Below are positions 31,724 through 38,950 of a stretch of 38,950 nucleotides of DNA, in pieces (positions within the stretch are counted from its first letter, which is position 1; each line of letters opens with the position of its first letter). The notes below the pieces were generated by a model. It worked only from the letters and a program-made list of their open reading frames with translations. It made no database searches and was not told the origin of the DNA. The DNA is from CAYUPY01 sp964446595. GTDB taxonomy: Bacteria; Patescibacteriota; Dojkabacteria; J137; JAEUSD01. The stretch lies in contig CAYUPY010000005.1 of NCBI GenBank assembly GCA_964446595.1, positions 1-38,950 on the forward strand, read 5' to 3'. The translations under genes and the position numbers were made by a program.

Positions 31724-33175
31724 TTACTTTACTCTTCCAAAATCCGGCTTACACCCTGCTTCATTACAATGAACGTGCTCTAGACGATGTTGCGCTAATA
31801 TACTTCTCAAAAAATCATTCAACCTAGCAGGCGCAGCTTCATTGTCATAGGCCACCCTTTCCTTAAAATCCTGCAACGCCCTCTGGTAGCGTTCTCTTTC
31901 CTGTGGGTCCCCATGAAGAAAGAAATTAACGTAGTGAAGTAACTCTGCTTCCCTAAAATTACGGTTACTGATCCAAGCACCCAATTGTAGTTCTACTACC
32001 CTTTCAGCGTTCCATTGCTGTTCTGCTTGACCAGGAATATTAATTTGAGGAACACCATACTGGATAGCTTGATACATGCTTCCCCTACCACCATGGGTAA
32101 TTGCAACGTCGGCCAGCTCTTCCATTATTTTTTCTCCAGGTAGGTAGTTCTCCAAGTAGATATTTGGGTGTCCCTCAATAATTGTTTGAATCTCGCCGCC
32201 TATCTTTGCCTCACAACGGTTACCAATAACAATCACGTCTTCTCCTTCAGGTGTATCCAGGTAATAATAAAGTGCTTTCAGCACCTCCATATGTCTTTTC
32301 CCGGTCGACCCCATAGTGACATAAACTACTCTCTTCCCTGCATCTTTCTGGGCTTTTACCTCAGCGTACCATTCGGGAATCTCTACAGGGATTTCTATTG
32401 GTAGGGAGCCCACAAACACTGTATTTTTATTTCTTCTTACCTCAGCAAAACCATCGACATCGTATATAATTCTGTGATTTCCTTCCATTATTCCCAACAT
32501 AGACTGTTGAGGGATCAGCTTGTGCAGGTCTTGCAACTCCTCAGTAGATAATTCTGTTTCACCAGAGGTAATCAGTAAATTAATCAAATCTTCAGTAATT
32601 CTAATTTGGGAGATCTGTGACTTAAACCCTTTTGCCTCCAACCCTGAGATGATTCCTTTTAAGTAGTTTGCTAGCTTATCGAGCAAAGGGTAAAGAACTG
32701 GTATACTGTGAAACTTGTCATATAGTTGATGTGTTTCCGGAATAGAAACTCCGAGTTTATAACCTGTACTTAAAACTCCATACACCAATGAGGCCCTCGG
32801 TATGTTTAAAATTTCAGTTGAAACTGCCATTGTCGGCCTGAGTGTATCAATTACTATATCTGGCCTTAATTTAAGCATTAAGCGGATCTCCTCCTCGATC
32901 ATCAAAGCAATATATGCAGTGTCAACATGTGTATAGGCATTCATGCGGCCTGCGTCCACTGCTTGACGGTAAAGATGAATCGGTAATTCTGGGAGGTTAT
33001 GAACGGTTATGCCAAATTCATGCTGGAGGAGGCTTAAAAACTTGGAGCTTTCTTGATCTACATGCCCTGCAAAATAAACTTCGTTTGTCGGATTACTTTC
33101 CAACACTTGATACAACTTTGCCATTGGCAAGAGTGAACCAAGTTGATGACTATACCCTGCGATTAGGATTTTCAT
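31724..33175 (-). CDS. GT1-family (UGT/MGT-like) glycosyltransferase
   Basis: A 483-residue GT-B glycosyltransferase. The N-terminus MKILIAGYSHQLGSLLPMAK is the acceptor-side loop. The donor domain has VTMGST (286-291) and the GT1 nucleotide-sugar motif ITHGGRGSMYQAIQYGVPQI (359-378, with His361), then GQAEQQWNA. Such enzymes glycosylate lipids or small molecules; a glycolipid acceptor is plausible but unproven. No membrane helix. Its promoter TGATATAAT ends 8 nt before the ATG. The histidine kinase promoter lies just downstream, so it is probably monocistronic. Confidence 0.9.
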   Translation of the reverse strand: MKILIAGYSHQLGSLLPMAKLYQVLESNPTNEVYFAGHVDQESSKFLSLLQHEFGITVHNLPELPIHLYRQAVDAGRMNAYTHVDTAYIALMIEEEIRLMLKLRPDIVIDTLRPTMAVSTEILNIPRASLVYGVLSTGYKLGVSIPETHQLYDKFHSIPVLYPLLDKLANYLKGIISGLEAKGFKSQISQIRITEDLINLLITSGETELSTEELQDLHKLIPQQSMLGIMEGNHRIIYDVDGFAEVRRNKNTVFVGSLPIEIPVEIPEWYAEVKAQKDAGKRVVYVTMGSTGKRHMEVLKALYYYLDTPEGEDVIVIGNRCEAKIGGEIQTIIEGHPNIYLENYLPGEKIMEELADVAITHGGRGSMYQAIQYGVPQINIPGQAEQQWNAERVVELQLGAWISNRNFREAELLHYVNFFLHGDPQERERYQRALQDFKERVAYDNEAAPARLNDFLRSILAQHRLEHVHCNEAGCKPDFGRVK

Positions 33176-33183
33176 GTTAGGCG

Positions 33184-33212
33184 ATTATATCATCAAGTAT
33201 ATATCCGTGCAA
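33184..33212 (-). promoter_or_regulatory. Extended -10 promoter of the GT1 gene
   Basis: TGA TATAAT (33184-33192), with TTGCAC (33207-33212) at a 17-nt spacing and 8 nt from the hexamer to the ATG. This is the most complete of the leaderless-type promoters in the window. Confidence 0.6.
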
Positions 33213-33223
33213 CTATAGGGTAC

Positions 33224-35242
33224 TCACACCAACTGCAGCGCCCTTTCGCTAAAACGGTGTTCATCATTTAGCTCCGAAACCAAGCTTCGTTTTAGCGATG
33301 TAAATTCATAGTCATAGACCTTTTCCTCTACGGTCGCTGTTGCCTCGGGGTATTTTTGCAATAAATAGTCTAGGCGTTCAGAGTTTTCGTCATGCAATCT
33401 TTGATAAGTTTGCCGAACTTCAACTAAGGTGTTCTTGATAATCTCGTCTGTATTATGCTCCAAAATAAAGTCGATCTCGGCAAGTACACGCTTATCACCG
33501 TGGACTCTAGCGCGATAGTACAAATAAATATCGGTAATGGTACTAGCGCGCCGCATAGTCACCAATTGCTTAATCAACCTGAAAATTGAAATATCCAGTT
33601 TATAGAGGCTGGATATTTTACCCTCCAAATTACTGCGTTTTTCAGTAAATTGTGTCTGCTGCGTCTCCAATTTATCTAGCTGACGCAACAGCGACTGGTC
33701 CAGCTTCTCTAGAATATGCACATCCAATACCCCTCTCTCATACAGATGAGTATAAGTAGAACGTTCCAGCTGCAAAAGATACTTTTTCAAAACATTGGAA
33801 ATTACGTCTTTTTTATTTAGCTTGTAACCATCCAAAATTTTCTCGATCTGTTCTTTTTTCTCCAGCAATTGTTCTTTTAAATCAAGCTTGTGACGTTCAC
33901 AAGTATCATTACAGAGCTCCTCACCTTCTTCTAGCTTGGAAATACGTCTTAACATATGCTTAATAATCAATACCTCGGCCAATTTTTGCTCTAAGGACTC
34001 AATTTCGTCTGGAAGATGCAGCCTACTGCGCTTAATAATTAGCGTGATTAGATTTGTATTTACTACAAAGGTAAATAAGATCGCCATCAAACTTAATTGA
34101 ATAAATAATTCTTTATAAGTTACTAATTCATCTGGCAAAGACACCAAAATAATCAACGGCAATACCCCTCGCACTCCTCCAACATTGACAATTGAGAACC
34201 AAGAAAAAGGAATCCGATCTGACTGTACCACAGAACGATTAAACAAACCGAGAATGGCATACACACCTACAAATCTTCCAAGGAGGAGAGTCGTAACAGC
34301 AACTACCACTAATGCCAGATTATCTTGAATAACTGAAAATTCAATTTCATACCCAATTAATACAAACACAATCGCCACAACGAGAAAGCTTATCTGCTCC
34401 CAAGTGTGCTGCAGAAAGTGATGGGTACTCGCAGAAATTTTTAGCCGACCGTAGTTCCCCAATGTTAAACCTGCTGCCAAAACAGCCATAATACCAGAAG
34501 CGTGTAGGATTTCTTCACTAATCAGAAATACTAAAATCGGCAATACAAGCGTAATACTTGTTTCAATCGTTGCCTCATCACTAATAAACGAAATTATCTC
34601 TGAACTAATCCAACCTAGTGCTAGCCCTATCGCAATCCCCGCCACCATCACATAAACAAACTCCAGCATCTGCTCCCCGAGAAACTGTAGTGATAACTCG
34701 GCTCCTGTACCAGCTGCCAAAATACCCAACATTAAACGATAAGCAATCACTGAAGTAGCGTCATTCATAAAGCTTTCACCGTCTACCAACAAACGAAGTT
34801 TGTTGGGCACGCCCAAAAACTTAAAGATCGAGAGCACTGCAATTGGATCCGTGGAGGCGATAATAAAACCAAACAATAATGTCTGCTCTAAAGGCAAAGC
34901 AAAAAGGAGATGTAGCGGGATGGCGACAATCACTGCAGCCAAGACTAGGCCGATTGTCGCCAACAAAAACGCCGGGGTAAGTACACGTTTAAATTCTTGA
35001 AAATCAAAGTGGAGTGCGGATTCAAATAACAATAACGGCAAGTAAATGAACAAAACTATTTCCGGAGTCAGGCGGATTGGCTCGAAGATGGGAATATTTA
35101 GCGTTCCCAAAATTAGACCGACAAAAAATAATAAGAAGGCAAATGAAATCTGCGGAATCTTCTTACTAATCAAATATATTACCGCTGCCAGAATCGTCAA
35201 AAATGTAAACGCAAAAATTATTGAACCTGTCTCGTGTTCCAC
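33224..35242 (-). CDS. CPA1-family Na+/H+ antiporter with cytoplasmic C-terminal domain
   Basis: A 672-residue antiporter of the NhaP/NHE type from a GTG start. About twelve membrane helices span residues 5-415. The transport-site residues are visible: ASTDPIAV with Asp132, and the ND motif in GESFMNDATSV (Asn160, Asp161). The remaining 250 residues are a soluble, coiled-coil-like regulatory domain rich in Leu, Lys and Glu. It would exchange Na+ or K+ for protons to control pH and salt. It sits between the GT1 and sigma factor genes on the same strand. It contains three perfect inverted repeats of 10-11 bp. Confidence 0.94.
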   Translation of the reverse strand: MEHETGSIIFAFTFLTILAAVIYLISKKIPQISFAFLLFFVGLILGTLNIPIFEPIRLTPEIVLFIYLPLLLFESALHFDFQEFKRVLTPAFLLATIGLVLAAVIVAIPLHLLFALPLEQTLLFGFIIASTDPIAVLSIFKFLGVPNKLRLLVDGESFMNDATSVIAYRLMLGILAAGTGAELSLQFLGEQMLEFVYVMVAGIAIGLALGWISSEIISFISDEATIETSITLVLPILVFLISEEILHASGIMAVLAAGLTLGNYGRLKISASTHHFLQHTWEQISFLVVAIVFVLIGYEIEFSVIQDNLALVVVAVTTLLLGRFVGVYAILGLFNRSVVQSDRIPFSWFSIVNVGGVRGVLPLIILVSLPDELVTYKELFIQLSLMAILFTFVVNTNLITLIIKRSRLHLPDEIESLEQKLAEVLIIKHMLRRISKLEEGEELCNDTCERHKLDLKEQLLEKKEQIEKILDGYKLNKKDVISNVLKKYLLQLERSTYTHLYERGVLDVHILEKLDQSLLRQLDKLETQQTQFTEKRSNLEGKISSLYKLDISIFRLIKQLVTMRRASTITDIYLYYRARVHGDKRVLAEIDFILEHNTDEIIKNTLVEVRQTYQRLHDENSERLDYLLQKYPEATATVEEKVYDYEFTSLKRSLVSELNDEHRFSERALQLV
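33246..33298. repeat. 11-bp perfect inverted repeat near the antiporter 3' end
   Basis: Arms 33246-33256 (TCGCTAAAACG) and 33288-33298, with a 31-nt spacer. It lies 22 nt inside the stop codon and has no adjacent T-tract on the coding strand. Confidence 0.9.
33589..33618. repeat. 10-bp perfect hairpin inside the antiporter gene
   Basis: Arms 33589-33598 (AAATATCCAG) and 33609-33618 with a 10-nt loop. It is the only AT-rich member of the set. Confidence 0.88.
34921..34962. repeat. 11-bp perfect inverted repeat inside the antiporter gene
   Basis: Arms 34921-34931 (TGGCGACAATC) and 34952-34962, with a 20-nt spacer. Confidence 0.9.
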
Positions 35243-35327
35243 TTGTTGTTATATTAACTTTATAGCTAACAATTATACTCTTTTTTGAAATATTTTCACC
35301 CCAACAGCGGAAAAAACTGAAGCAAGG

Positions 35328-35352
35328 CAGCCGGGCGGTAACCGCCCGACTG
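35328..35352 (-). terminator. Terminator-like hairpin after the sigma factor gene
   Basis: Eleven-bp stem CAGTCGGGCGG / CCGCCCGGCTG on the minus strand (one wobble) with a 3-nt loop, 11 nt past the stop at 35363. A run of six Ts follows only after about 11 nt, so efficiency is uncertain. The remainder of the gap 35243-35362 carries the antiporter promoter region, with TATAAT at 35272-35277 as a candidate. Confidence 0.6.
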
Positions 35353-35362
35353 CGAGTCTTGA

Positions 35363-36739
35363 TTAACTGGATTTATCTTCTAGGCGAATTTTTCTACTTG
35401 ATTCAACATTTATCGACTCAACCACCTCATCACACATCTCGACATTCCCGTAACAGTAAATCATTAACTGCGACGGTGCCGCAACAATAGGACGTTGTAC
35501 ACATCTTTGTCCATTGTCATTTGATTCGCAGCGCTCGTAAGCAAACTGATATTTTGAAACATCCTCGCCGTTTAGGTAAACAGCTCGCTCGGAACGTACA
35601 ATCTTTCCTAATTCAGCATTGTTGATAGCAGCATCATATTCACTTGCCGGTGGGAGATCATCATAATAGCCCTTTGCAATGTATAACTCAAAATCTTCAT
35701 TTACTATCTTTAGCTCACGCTCGTAATTAGGTAATGCCCACACACTTTCACTCGCTGCTCTATATGTACTCCCTTTGAAATCAATTAGGGACAACGTTAC
35801 TTCATCTAGAATATACTCATTTGTCTGAGAATCATAAAAACCTTCAGAAGATAAGAACCTCACATTGACATTCTTTCTATCATTAGTGTCACCATTCGGT
35901 GTGCTACTAGCTGTTGTGCTGCTAGTGGTAGTAGCTGCTTGCTCAGAAGAAGTTATTTCAGCAGAGCTCGTAGAACTTGTAGCTGAAGATGATTGGGTCG
36001 CTGATGTATTGTTTGCGGCAGCTTGCCCTGCAGCAAAACCTAGCACAATGGCTACCCCGCCGGTGGCAACTACGCTCAATAGCATAGTAGTTAATGGAAT
36101 TGTTTTAGTCATTTGACTGGTTGTAAAAAGTAAATTAGAGCTAGTGTTGATAAATTCTTGTTTCGGTAGATAAAAAGGTGATGTTCCCAGAGGCAAGATT
36201 GCCATCGCCACAAGTTTGCGACTTTTTTGCTTTTCCTCATAGTCTGGGAGTGAAGCTTTTATTTGTTCAATGCCTTTGTAATACCTGTATTTGGCGTTGC
36301 TTTCGCTCATTCCTAACACTTCCCCAATCTCCACAAATGTCATTTCTTCCCAAATTTTCAAGGCAATAACCTCACGCACTTCTGGATCCAGATTTTCCAA
36401 TTGAAGTCGCACTTCTTCAATCAACTGTTCGTTCAGCAACTCTTTTTCGTAATTACTCTCTTCGGCTTCTGTGTGCTCAAAATCTTCTATATCCTCAAAT
36501 TGTTTGCCCTTATTTTTGCGGAAACCGTCAAACAGCTGATTGCGAGCGACAGTCAACAACCACGCCTTCACTGTTTCTTCCTTTAAATTATCTTGCTCCA
36601 GCATTTTTCTGAACACCTCCGAGGTTACATCTTCTGCCTTTTCTTTGTCTAAAACCTTTAGATAGGCAAAGCGATATACCCTATCGGCATATTCCATAAA
36701 ATATTGTTTGTATTTTGGGTTAGGCACTTTTGAGTCCAT
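35363..36739 (-). CDS. Membrane-tethered ECF-type sigma factor
   Basis: A 458-residue protein whose first 165 residues are a complete ECF sigma-70 factor. Region 2 (about 13-78) has DKEKAEDVTSEVF and WLLTVARNQLFDGFRK. Region 4 (about 107-162) has LENLDPEVREVIALKIWEEM and the helix-turn-helix SESNAKYRYYKGIEQIK. A hydrophobic patch lies at about 176-191, then a membrane helix (about 217-238), a Ser/Thr/Ala-rich linker (241-290) and a soluble domain (291-458) with Cys404, 413, 429 and 436, presumably outside the membrane. Usual ECF factors have about 160-200 residues and a separate anti-sigma protein; none is present here. The protein may therefore be its own sensor and anchor. The outside domain is unrecognised. 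Confidence 0.88.
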   Translation of the reverse strand: MDSKVPNPKYKQYFMEYADRVYRFAYLKVLDKEKAEDVTSEVFRKMLEQDNLKEETVKAWLLTVARNQLFDGFRKNKGKQFEDIEDFEHTEAEESNYEKELLNEQLIEEVRLQLENLDPEVREVIALKIWEEMTFVEIGEVLGMSESNAKYRYYKGIEQIKASLPDYEEKQKSRKLVAMAILPLGTSPFYLPKQEFINTSSNLLFTTSQMTKTIPLTTMLLSVVATGGVAIVLGFAAGQAAANNTSATQSSSATSSTSSAEITSSEQAATTTSSTTASSTPNGDTNDRKNVNVRFLSSEGFYDSQTNEYILDEVTLSLIDFKGSTYRAASESVWALPNYERELKIVNEDFELYIAKGYYDDLPPASEYDAAINNAELGKIVRSERAVYLNGEDVSKYQFAYERCESNDNGQRCVQRPIVAAPSQLMIYCYGNVEMCDEVVESINVESSRKIRLEDKSS

Positions 36740-36785
36740 TCAGGTATAGATACGTAAAAATATCAATTTAGTCTAAAGCTTTGGG

Positions 36786-36813
36786 TTGAAAATTCAATAC
36801 TGACTAGTATAGT
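36786..36813 (+). promoter_or_regulatory. Plus-strand promoter between sigma factor and GT-C-like genes
   Basis: TTGAAA, a 16-nt spacer, then TATAGT (36808-36813). One of the best -35/-10 pairs in the window, yet no confident gene follows. TTGAAAATTCAA also forms a small palindrome at the -35. Confidence 0.4.
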
Positions 36814-36817
36814 AAAA

Positions 36818-37033
36818 ATGGACAATAATGCAACAGAAGGTTTTACTCGCCGCTGCCTCAGACTTAAGCAAAGTAATAAAAGTTACTTTGTATGTCAGAG
36901 ACATAACAATTCTAATAAAATAAATGAGTGTTGTAGCAACCTACATTTCACTTCCAGTATTCAATTAACTCATCATCCAGACGTAGAAAAATCTTTTGAT
37001 AGTCTTCCCACGTCTTTAAATCAGGGGGAATGA
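36818..37033 (+). CDS. Doubtful small ORF, 71 aa
   Basis: A plus-strand frame that starts ATGGACAATAATGC 4 nt after TATAGT, which itself has TTGAAA 16 nt upstream (36786-36791), a good promoter. The peptide (MDNNATEGFTRRCLRLKQ at its start) is rich in Ser, Asn, Cys and His and resembles no family. Its last third overlaps the convergent GT-C-like gene. The promoter may instead make a non-coding RNA. Otherwise the gap 36740-36947 holds only the sigma factor's upstream region. Confidence 0.25.
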   Translation: MDNNATEGFTRRCLRLKQSNKSYFVCQRHNNSNKINECCSNLHFTSSIQLTHHPDVEKSFDSLPTSLNQGE

Positions 37034-38345
37034 TGCGGCGCCAGTATTGTAGAGTTTGGAAAAATGACAAACATACAAGAAGCAAGCAGAGCAGAACAAT
37101 TGTACGTTTCACTGCTATTGACTTCGTAAGCACCCAGCCAAAGAAACTGGCCAAGCTGATGGCAAACAAAGGCAACATATCCACAAAAACCCGGTGGCCG
37201 TGACCCCACCCAAAGGTCCAGGAGGACCATGTAGAGACAATTAGCCAGGTGAGGGCGAAAATCGTCAAAAATGACCATTTCCAATGGCGATTTTCGCCGC
37301 GCAACAACAGCATCCCTCCAAATCCAAACAACAACACCGGACTCCAGAAGAATAACCCTCTAGTTAAGCTAAATAAGGAATCAAAAAATCTAGGATCGTC
37401 CAAACTAAAGCCTTCTCCAGTGTAAGAATATGCCACCAAACTGCCTGAGGCGTAATACCAATAAAGAATTTGTGGTAAGAAAACTAAAACCGCCATAACT
37501 AAACTACCTATCAATACCATCAAATTTGGCCACTTTAACACCTTTTTAACTTCATTTTGCCATGACTTTCTATCTATTTGTGATAAGAGATAGAACAGAG
37601 GCACCAGCGCAAACATGAGGTTATATTGCCGGACCATCACAATTAATGACATCACTATTGCAAGCGGCAAAGCACTGCCCCACCTCAACCTGGCCCACTT
37701 TAGTCTTGGAGTTAAATATATAAGTAAGCTAAGTAGGAAAAACGAATACACATGACTGTAAATATTTTCGAATGTGAGGTAGTTAAGAAGGTTTGTACCA
37801 AATACCAAAGTGACTAAAGTAAGTATGACTATACTAGGAGGAAACTTAAGCTGCCGTTGTAAAGTCAATTGCAGCAAATATAACCCTGCCAATCCATACA
37901 CAAAACCTCCAGCAAATGCTGCATATTGATACACCGGCCCAAATCCTCCTTGTCCCAGACCTAAAATCAGATTTACTAAATGTCCGAGTAAATAGAATGG
38001 CACTAGTAGTACAGCCACCCCTACGGGATATTTATTAAAATATCTACCAGTATCTTCATTTACGTTAAACCCTAAAGTCTTTGCTTGTTGCGGGTTATAG
38101 TTAGCCTCAAAAGTATTAACCCCTCCAGTATGTTGAGCCCCATCATTTATCATAAACTCAAAACTTAAATCACCTTCTACAAAAACAGCTGGTAGGTAAG
38201 AAAAATACCCCATAGCATCAGCCCTAACTGGTGCAGTCAGATCCTCTTGCGTTTTGCTTACTGACCAGCCTAGACTCAGAATCAAAATAAGTATGCTACC
38301 ACCCACTAAAGCCCGCATAGGCATACCACATAATCGTAATCCCAT
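36948..38345 (-). CDS. Polytopic membrane protein, GT-C glycosyltransferase-like
   Basis: A 465-residue protein with about ten to twelve membrane helices. The first outside loop carries APVRADAMGYFSYLPAV with Asp43, the place and style of the catalytic acidic motif in GT-C enzymes (dolichyl- or polyprenyl-phosphate-sugar dependent). Membrane topology is clear. The enzymatic role is inferred from this layout and not proven. Met1, Met8 and Met10 are all possible starts. It would work on envelope glycans with the GT4 and GT1 enzymes. An 11-bp perfect inverted repeat lies at 37254-37298. Confidence 0.72.
   Translation of the reverse strand: MGLRLCGMPMRALVGGSILILILSLGWSVSKTQEDLTAPVRADAMGYFSYLPAVFVEGDLSFEFMINDGAQHTGGVNTFEANYNPQQAKTLGFNVNEDTGRYFNKYPVGVAVLLVPFYLLGHLVNLILGLGQGGFGPVYQYAAFAGGFVYGLAGLYLLQLTLQRQLKFPPSIVILTLVTLVFGTNLLNYLTFENIYSHVYSFFLLSLLIYLTPRLKWARLRWGSALPLAIVMSLIVMVRQYNLMFALVPLFYLLSQIDRKSWQNEVKKVLKWPNLMVLIGSLVMAVLVFLPQILYWYYASGSLVAYSYTGEGFSLDDPRFFDSLFSLTRGLFFWSPVLLFGFGGMLLLRGENRHWKWSFLTIFALTWLIVSTWSSWTFGWGHGHRVFVDMLPLFAISLASFFGWVLTKSIAVKRTIVLLCLLLVCLSFFQTLQYWRRIIPPDLKTWEDYQKIFLRLDDELIEYWK
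37254..37298. repeat. 11-bp perfect inverted repeat inside the GT-C-like gene
   Basis: Arms 37254-37264 (GGCGAAAATCG) and 37288-37298, with a 23-nt spacer. Confidence 0.9.
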
Positions 38346-38379
38346 GGCGAGAGTTTAGCGGGAATGCTAATGTTTGTAT

Positions 38380-38921
38380 ATGCAAAATCTCGAGGCGACT
38401 TTACCAAGCTCAATAAGTCTAACTACCCCAGATAATGATACCCCCCTCCCCATACTAGACAATAGATTGATAGGCCCCATCCACAACATGCTAATCCGCC
38501 CTCATGGCTGGCAGATGAAAACCGCTTTGTGGGGTAGGAGAGAATTGCAAGTTTTAAGATATTCGAAATATTCTTTCCAAAATTCAAGACACCAAACTAT
38601 GCAGAACTACAAAGGGCAGCGAGCAGGTATTTGTGCGGAGTCATTGCCTATTTTAGCAATCGACTTAACAACGACTTACCATTCATGAGTGACATTTTAG
38701 ATCATCAAGCAAGTTTAGTAATAAGCGAGGAGGAATACACTTTTTTACTGCACGATACCGAGCCTTTTTCAGCTAGAGCGTTAGAACCTTTTCATGTGGA
38801 GCGGTTAATTAGTGCCGCGCAGGAGGTTGACGCATTTTTAACAACCAAGGATCCGAATTTAAAACCGCTAGTAGAGATGAGTGTAAGTACAGCCGTAGAG
38901 CCCGTCCGGAATTTTTCATAG
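38380..38921 (+). pseudogene. Frameshifted hypothetical gene
   Basis: Frame 1 opens at ATG 38380 (MQNLEATLPSSISL; an upstream in-frame TTG at 38374 is less likely) and reads well to about GWQMKTALWGRR. From 38538 another frame is open and more protein-like (SFKIFEIFFPKFKTPNYAE, RYLCGVIAYFSNRLNND, ISEEEYTFLLHDTEPF) and runs to a TAG at 38919-38921. Joined, it would be about 180 residues. The join requires a -1 shift downstream of 38537. No slippery heptamer is seen in frame. Frame 1 continues as a weak-looking peptide to 38688. Unknown family. The last 29 nt of the window hold nothing recognisable. Confidence 0.5.
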
Positions 38922-38950
38922 CTGGGAAAAGGCAATGTAAGATAAGCAAA

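Noticed and set aside
35880..36010. Low-complexity repeat in the sigma factor gene
   Set aside because: It is the Ser/Thr/Ala linker between the membrane helix and the outside domain, encoded by varied codons. I see no exact tandem unit.
1..38950. CRISPR array, insertion sequence, prophage or integrase
   Set aside because: I looked for evenly spaced direct repeats, terminal inverted repeats with a transposase, and phage or integrase motifs, and found none. The tRNA-flanking repeat at 29.3 kb has no integrase or direct att repeat.

Overview
The window looks like a chromosomal segment from an uncultured bacterium of the Candidate Phyla Radiation (Patescibacteria). This is an inference. It rests on genes packed on both strands, many short unrecognised proteins without neighbours of known pathway, an NfeD-slipin pair, an MraY with unusual sequence, an RRM-type RNA-binding protein, and tRNA genes with no encoded CCA. 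A normal release factor 2 is present, so UGA is probably a stop codon as in code 11. No rRNA or ribosomal protein gene is present, so I cannot place the lineage more precisely. Base composition is moderately AT-rich by eye.

Layout. 1-4.3 kb: tRNA-Ser(GGA), a DUF4153-like membrane protein, Mn-type superoxide dismutase, RNase HI, a HemG-like flavodoxin and a small membrane protein, all on the minus strand. 4.3-6.6 kb: unrecognised, AT-rich accessory genes, one of them apparently frameshifted. 6.6-11.7 kb: a UvrD-type helicase fused to an Fe-S RecB-family nuclease, a UlaG-like metallo-hydrolase and MraY. 11.8-13.3 kb: an RRM protein and a membrane-anchored DsbA-like protein, each with a strong terminator, then tRNA-Gln(CTG). 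13.4-16.5 kb: four unrecognised minus-strand genes, three of them overlapping. 16.6-22.4 kb: NfeD and slipin, RF2, an alpha/beta hydrolase, KsgA, a small secreted or membrane protein and a GT4 glycosyltransferase. 22.5-28.0 kb: a co-directional run of an unknown protein, a P2-type cation ATPase and an ABC-2 exporter. 28.1-31.7 kb: an unknown protein, a DUF427 protein, tRNA-Pro(GGG) and an orphan 7TM histidine kinase. 31.7-38.3 kb: a GT1 glycosyltransferase, a CPA1 Na+/H+ antiporter, a membrane-anchored ECF-type sigma factor and a GT-C-like membrane protein. The window ends in a second frameshifted unknown gene.

Functional themes are the cell envelope (MraY, GT4, GT1, GT-C-like protein, NfeD/slipin, DsbA-like protein), ion balance (P2 ATPase, CPA1 antiporter), oxidative stress (SOD), signalling (histidine kinase and tethered sigma factor), and RNA or DNA upkeep (RNase HI, helicase-nuclease, KsgA, RF2).

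Four things stand out across the window. (1) At least fourteen perfect inverted repeats of 10-14 bp, mostly GC-rich, lie inside ordinary coding genes. By rough arithmetic about one or two would be expected by chance. (2) Many genes have a -10 box, often an extended TGnTAnnnT box, ending 4-9 nt before the start codon, and almost none has a Shine-Dalgarno sequence. This suggests widespread leaderless transcripts. (3) tRNA-Pro has its acceptor stem extended by a perfect 12-bp flanking inverted repeat and overlaps the 3' end of the kinase gene on the other strand. (4) A sigma factor is fused to a transmembrane segment and an outside domain, and MraY lacks the Asp of its FMGD motif.
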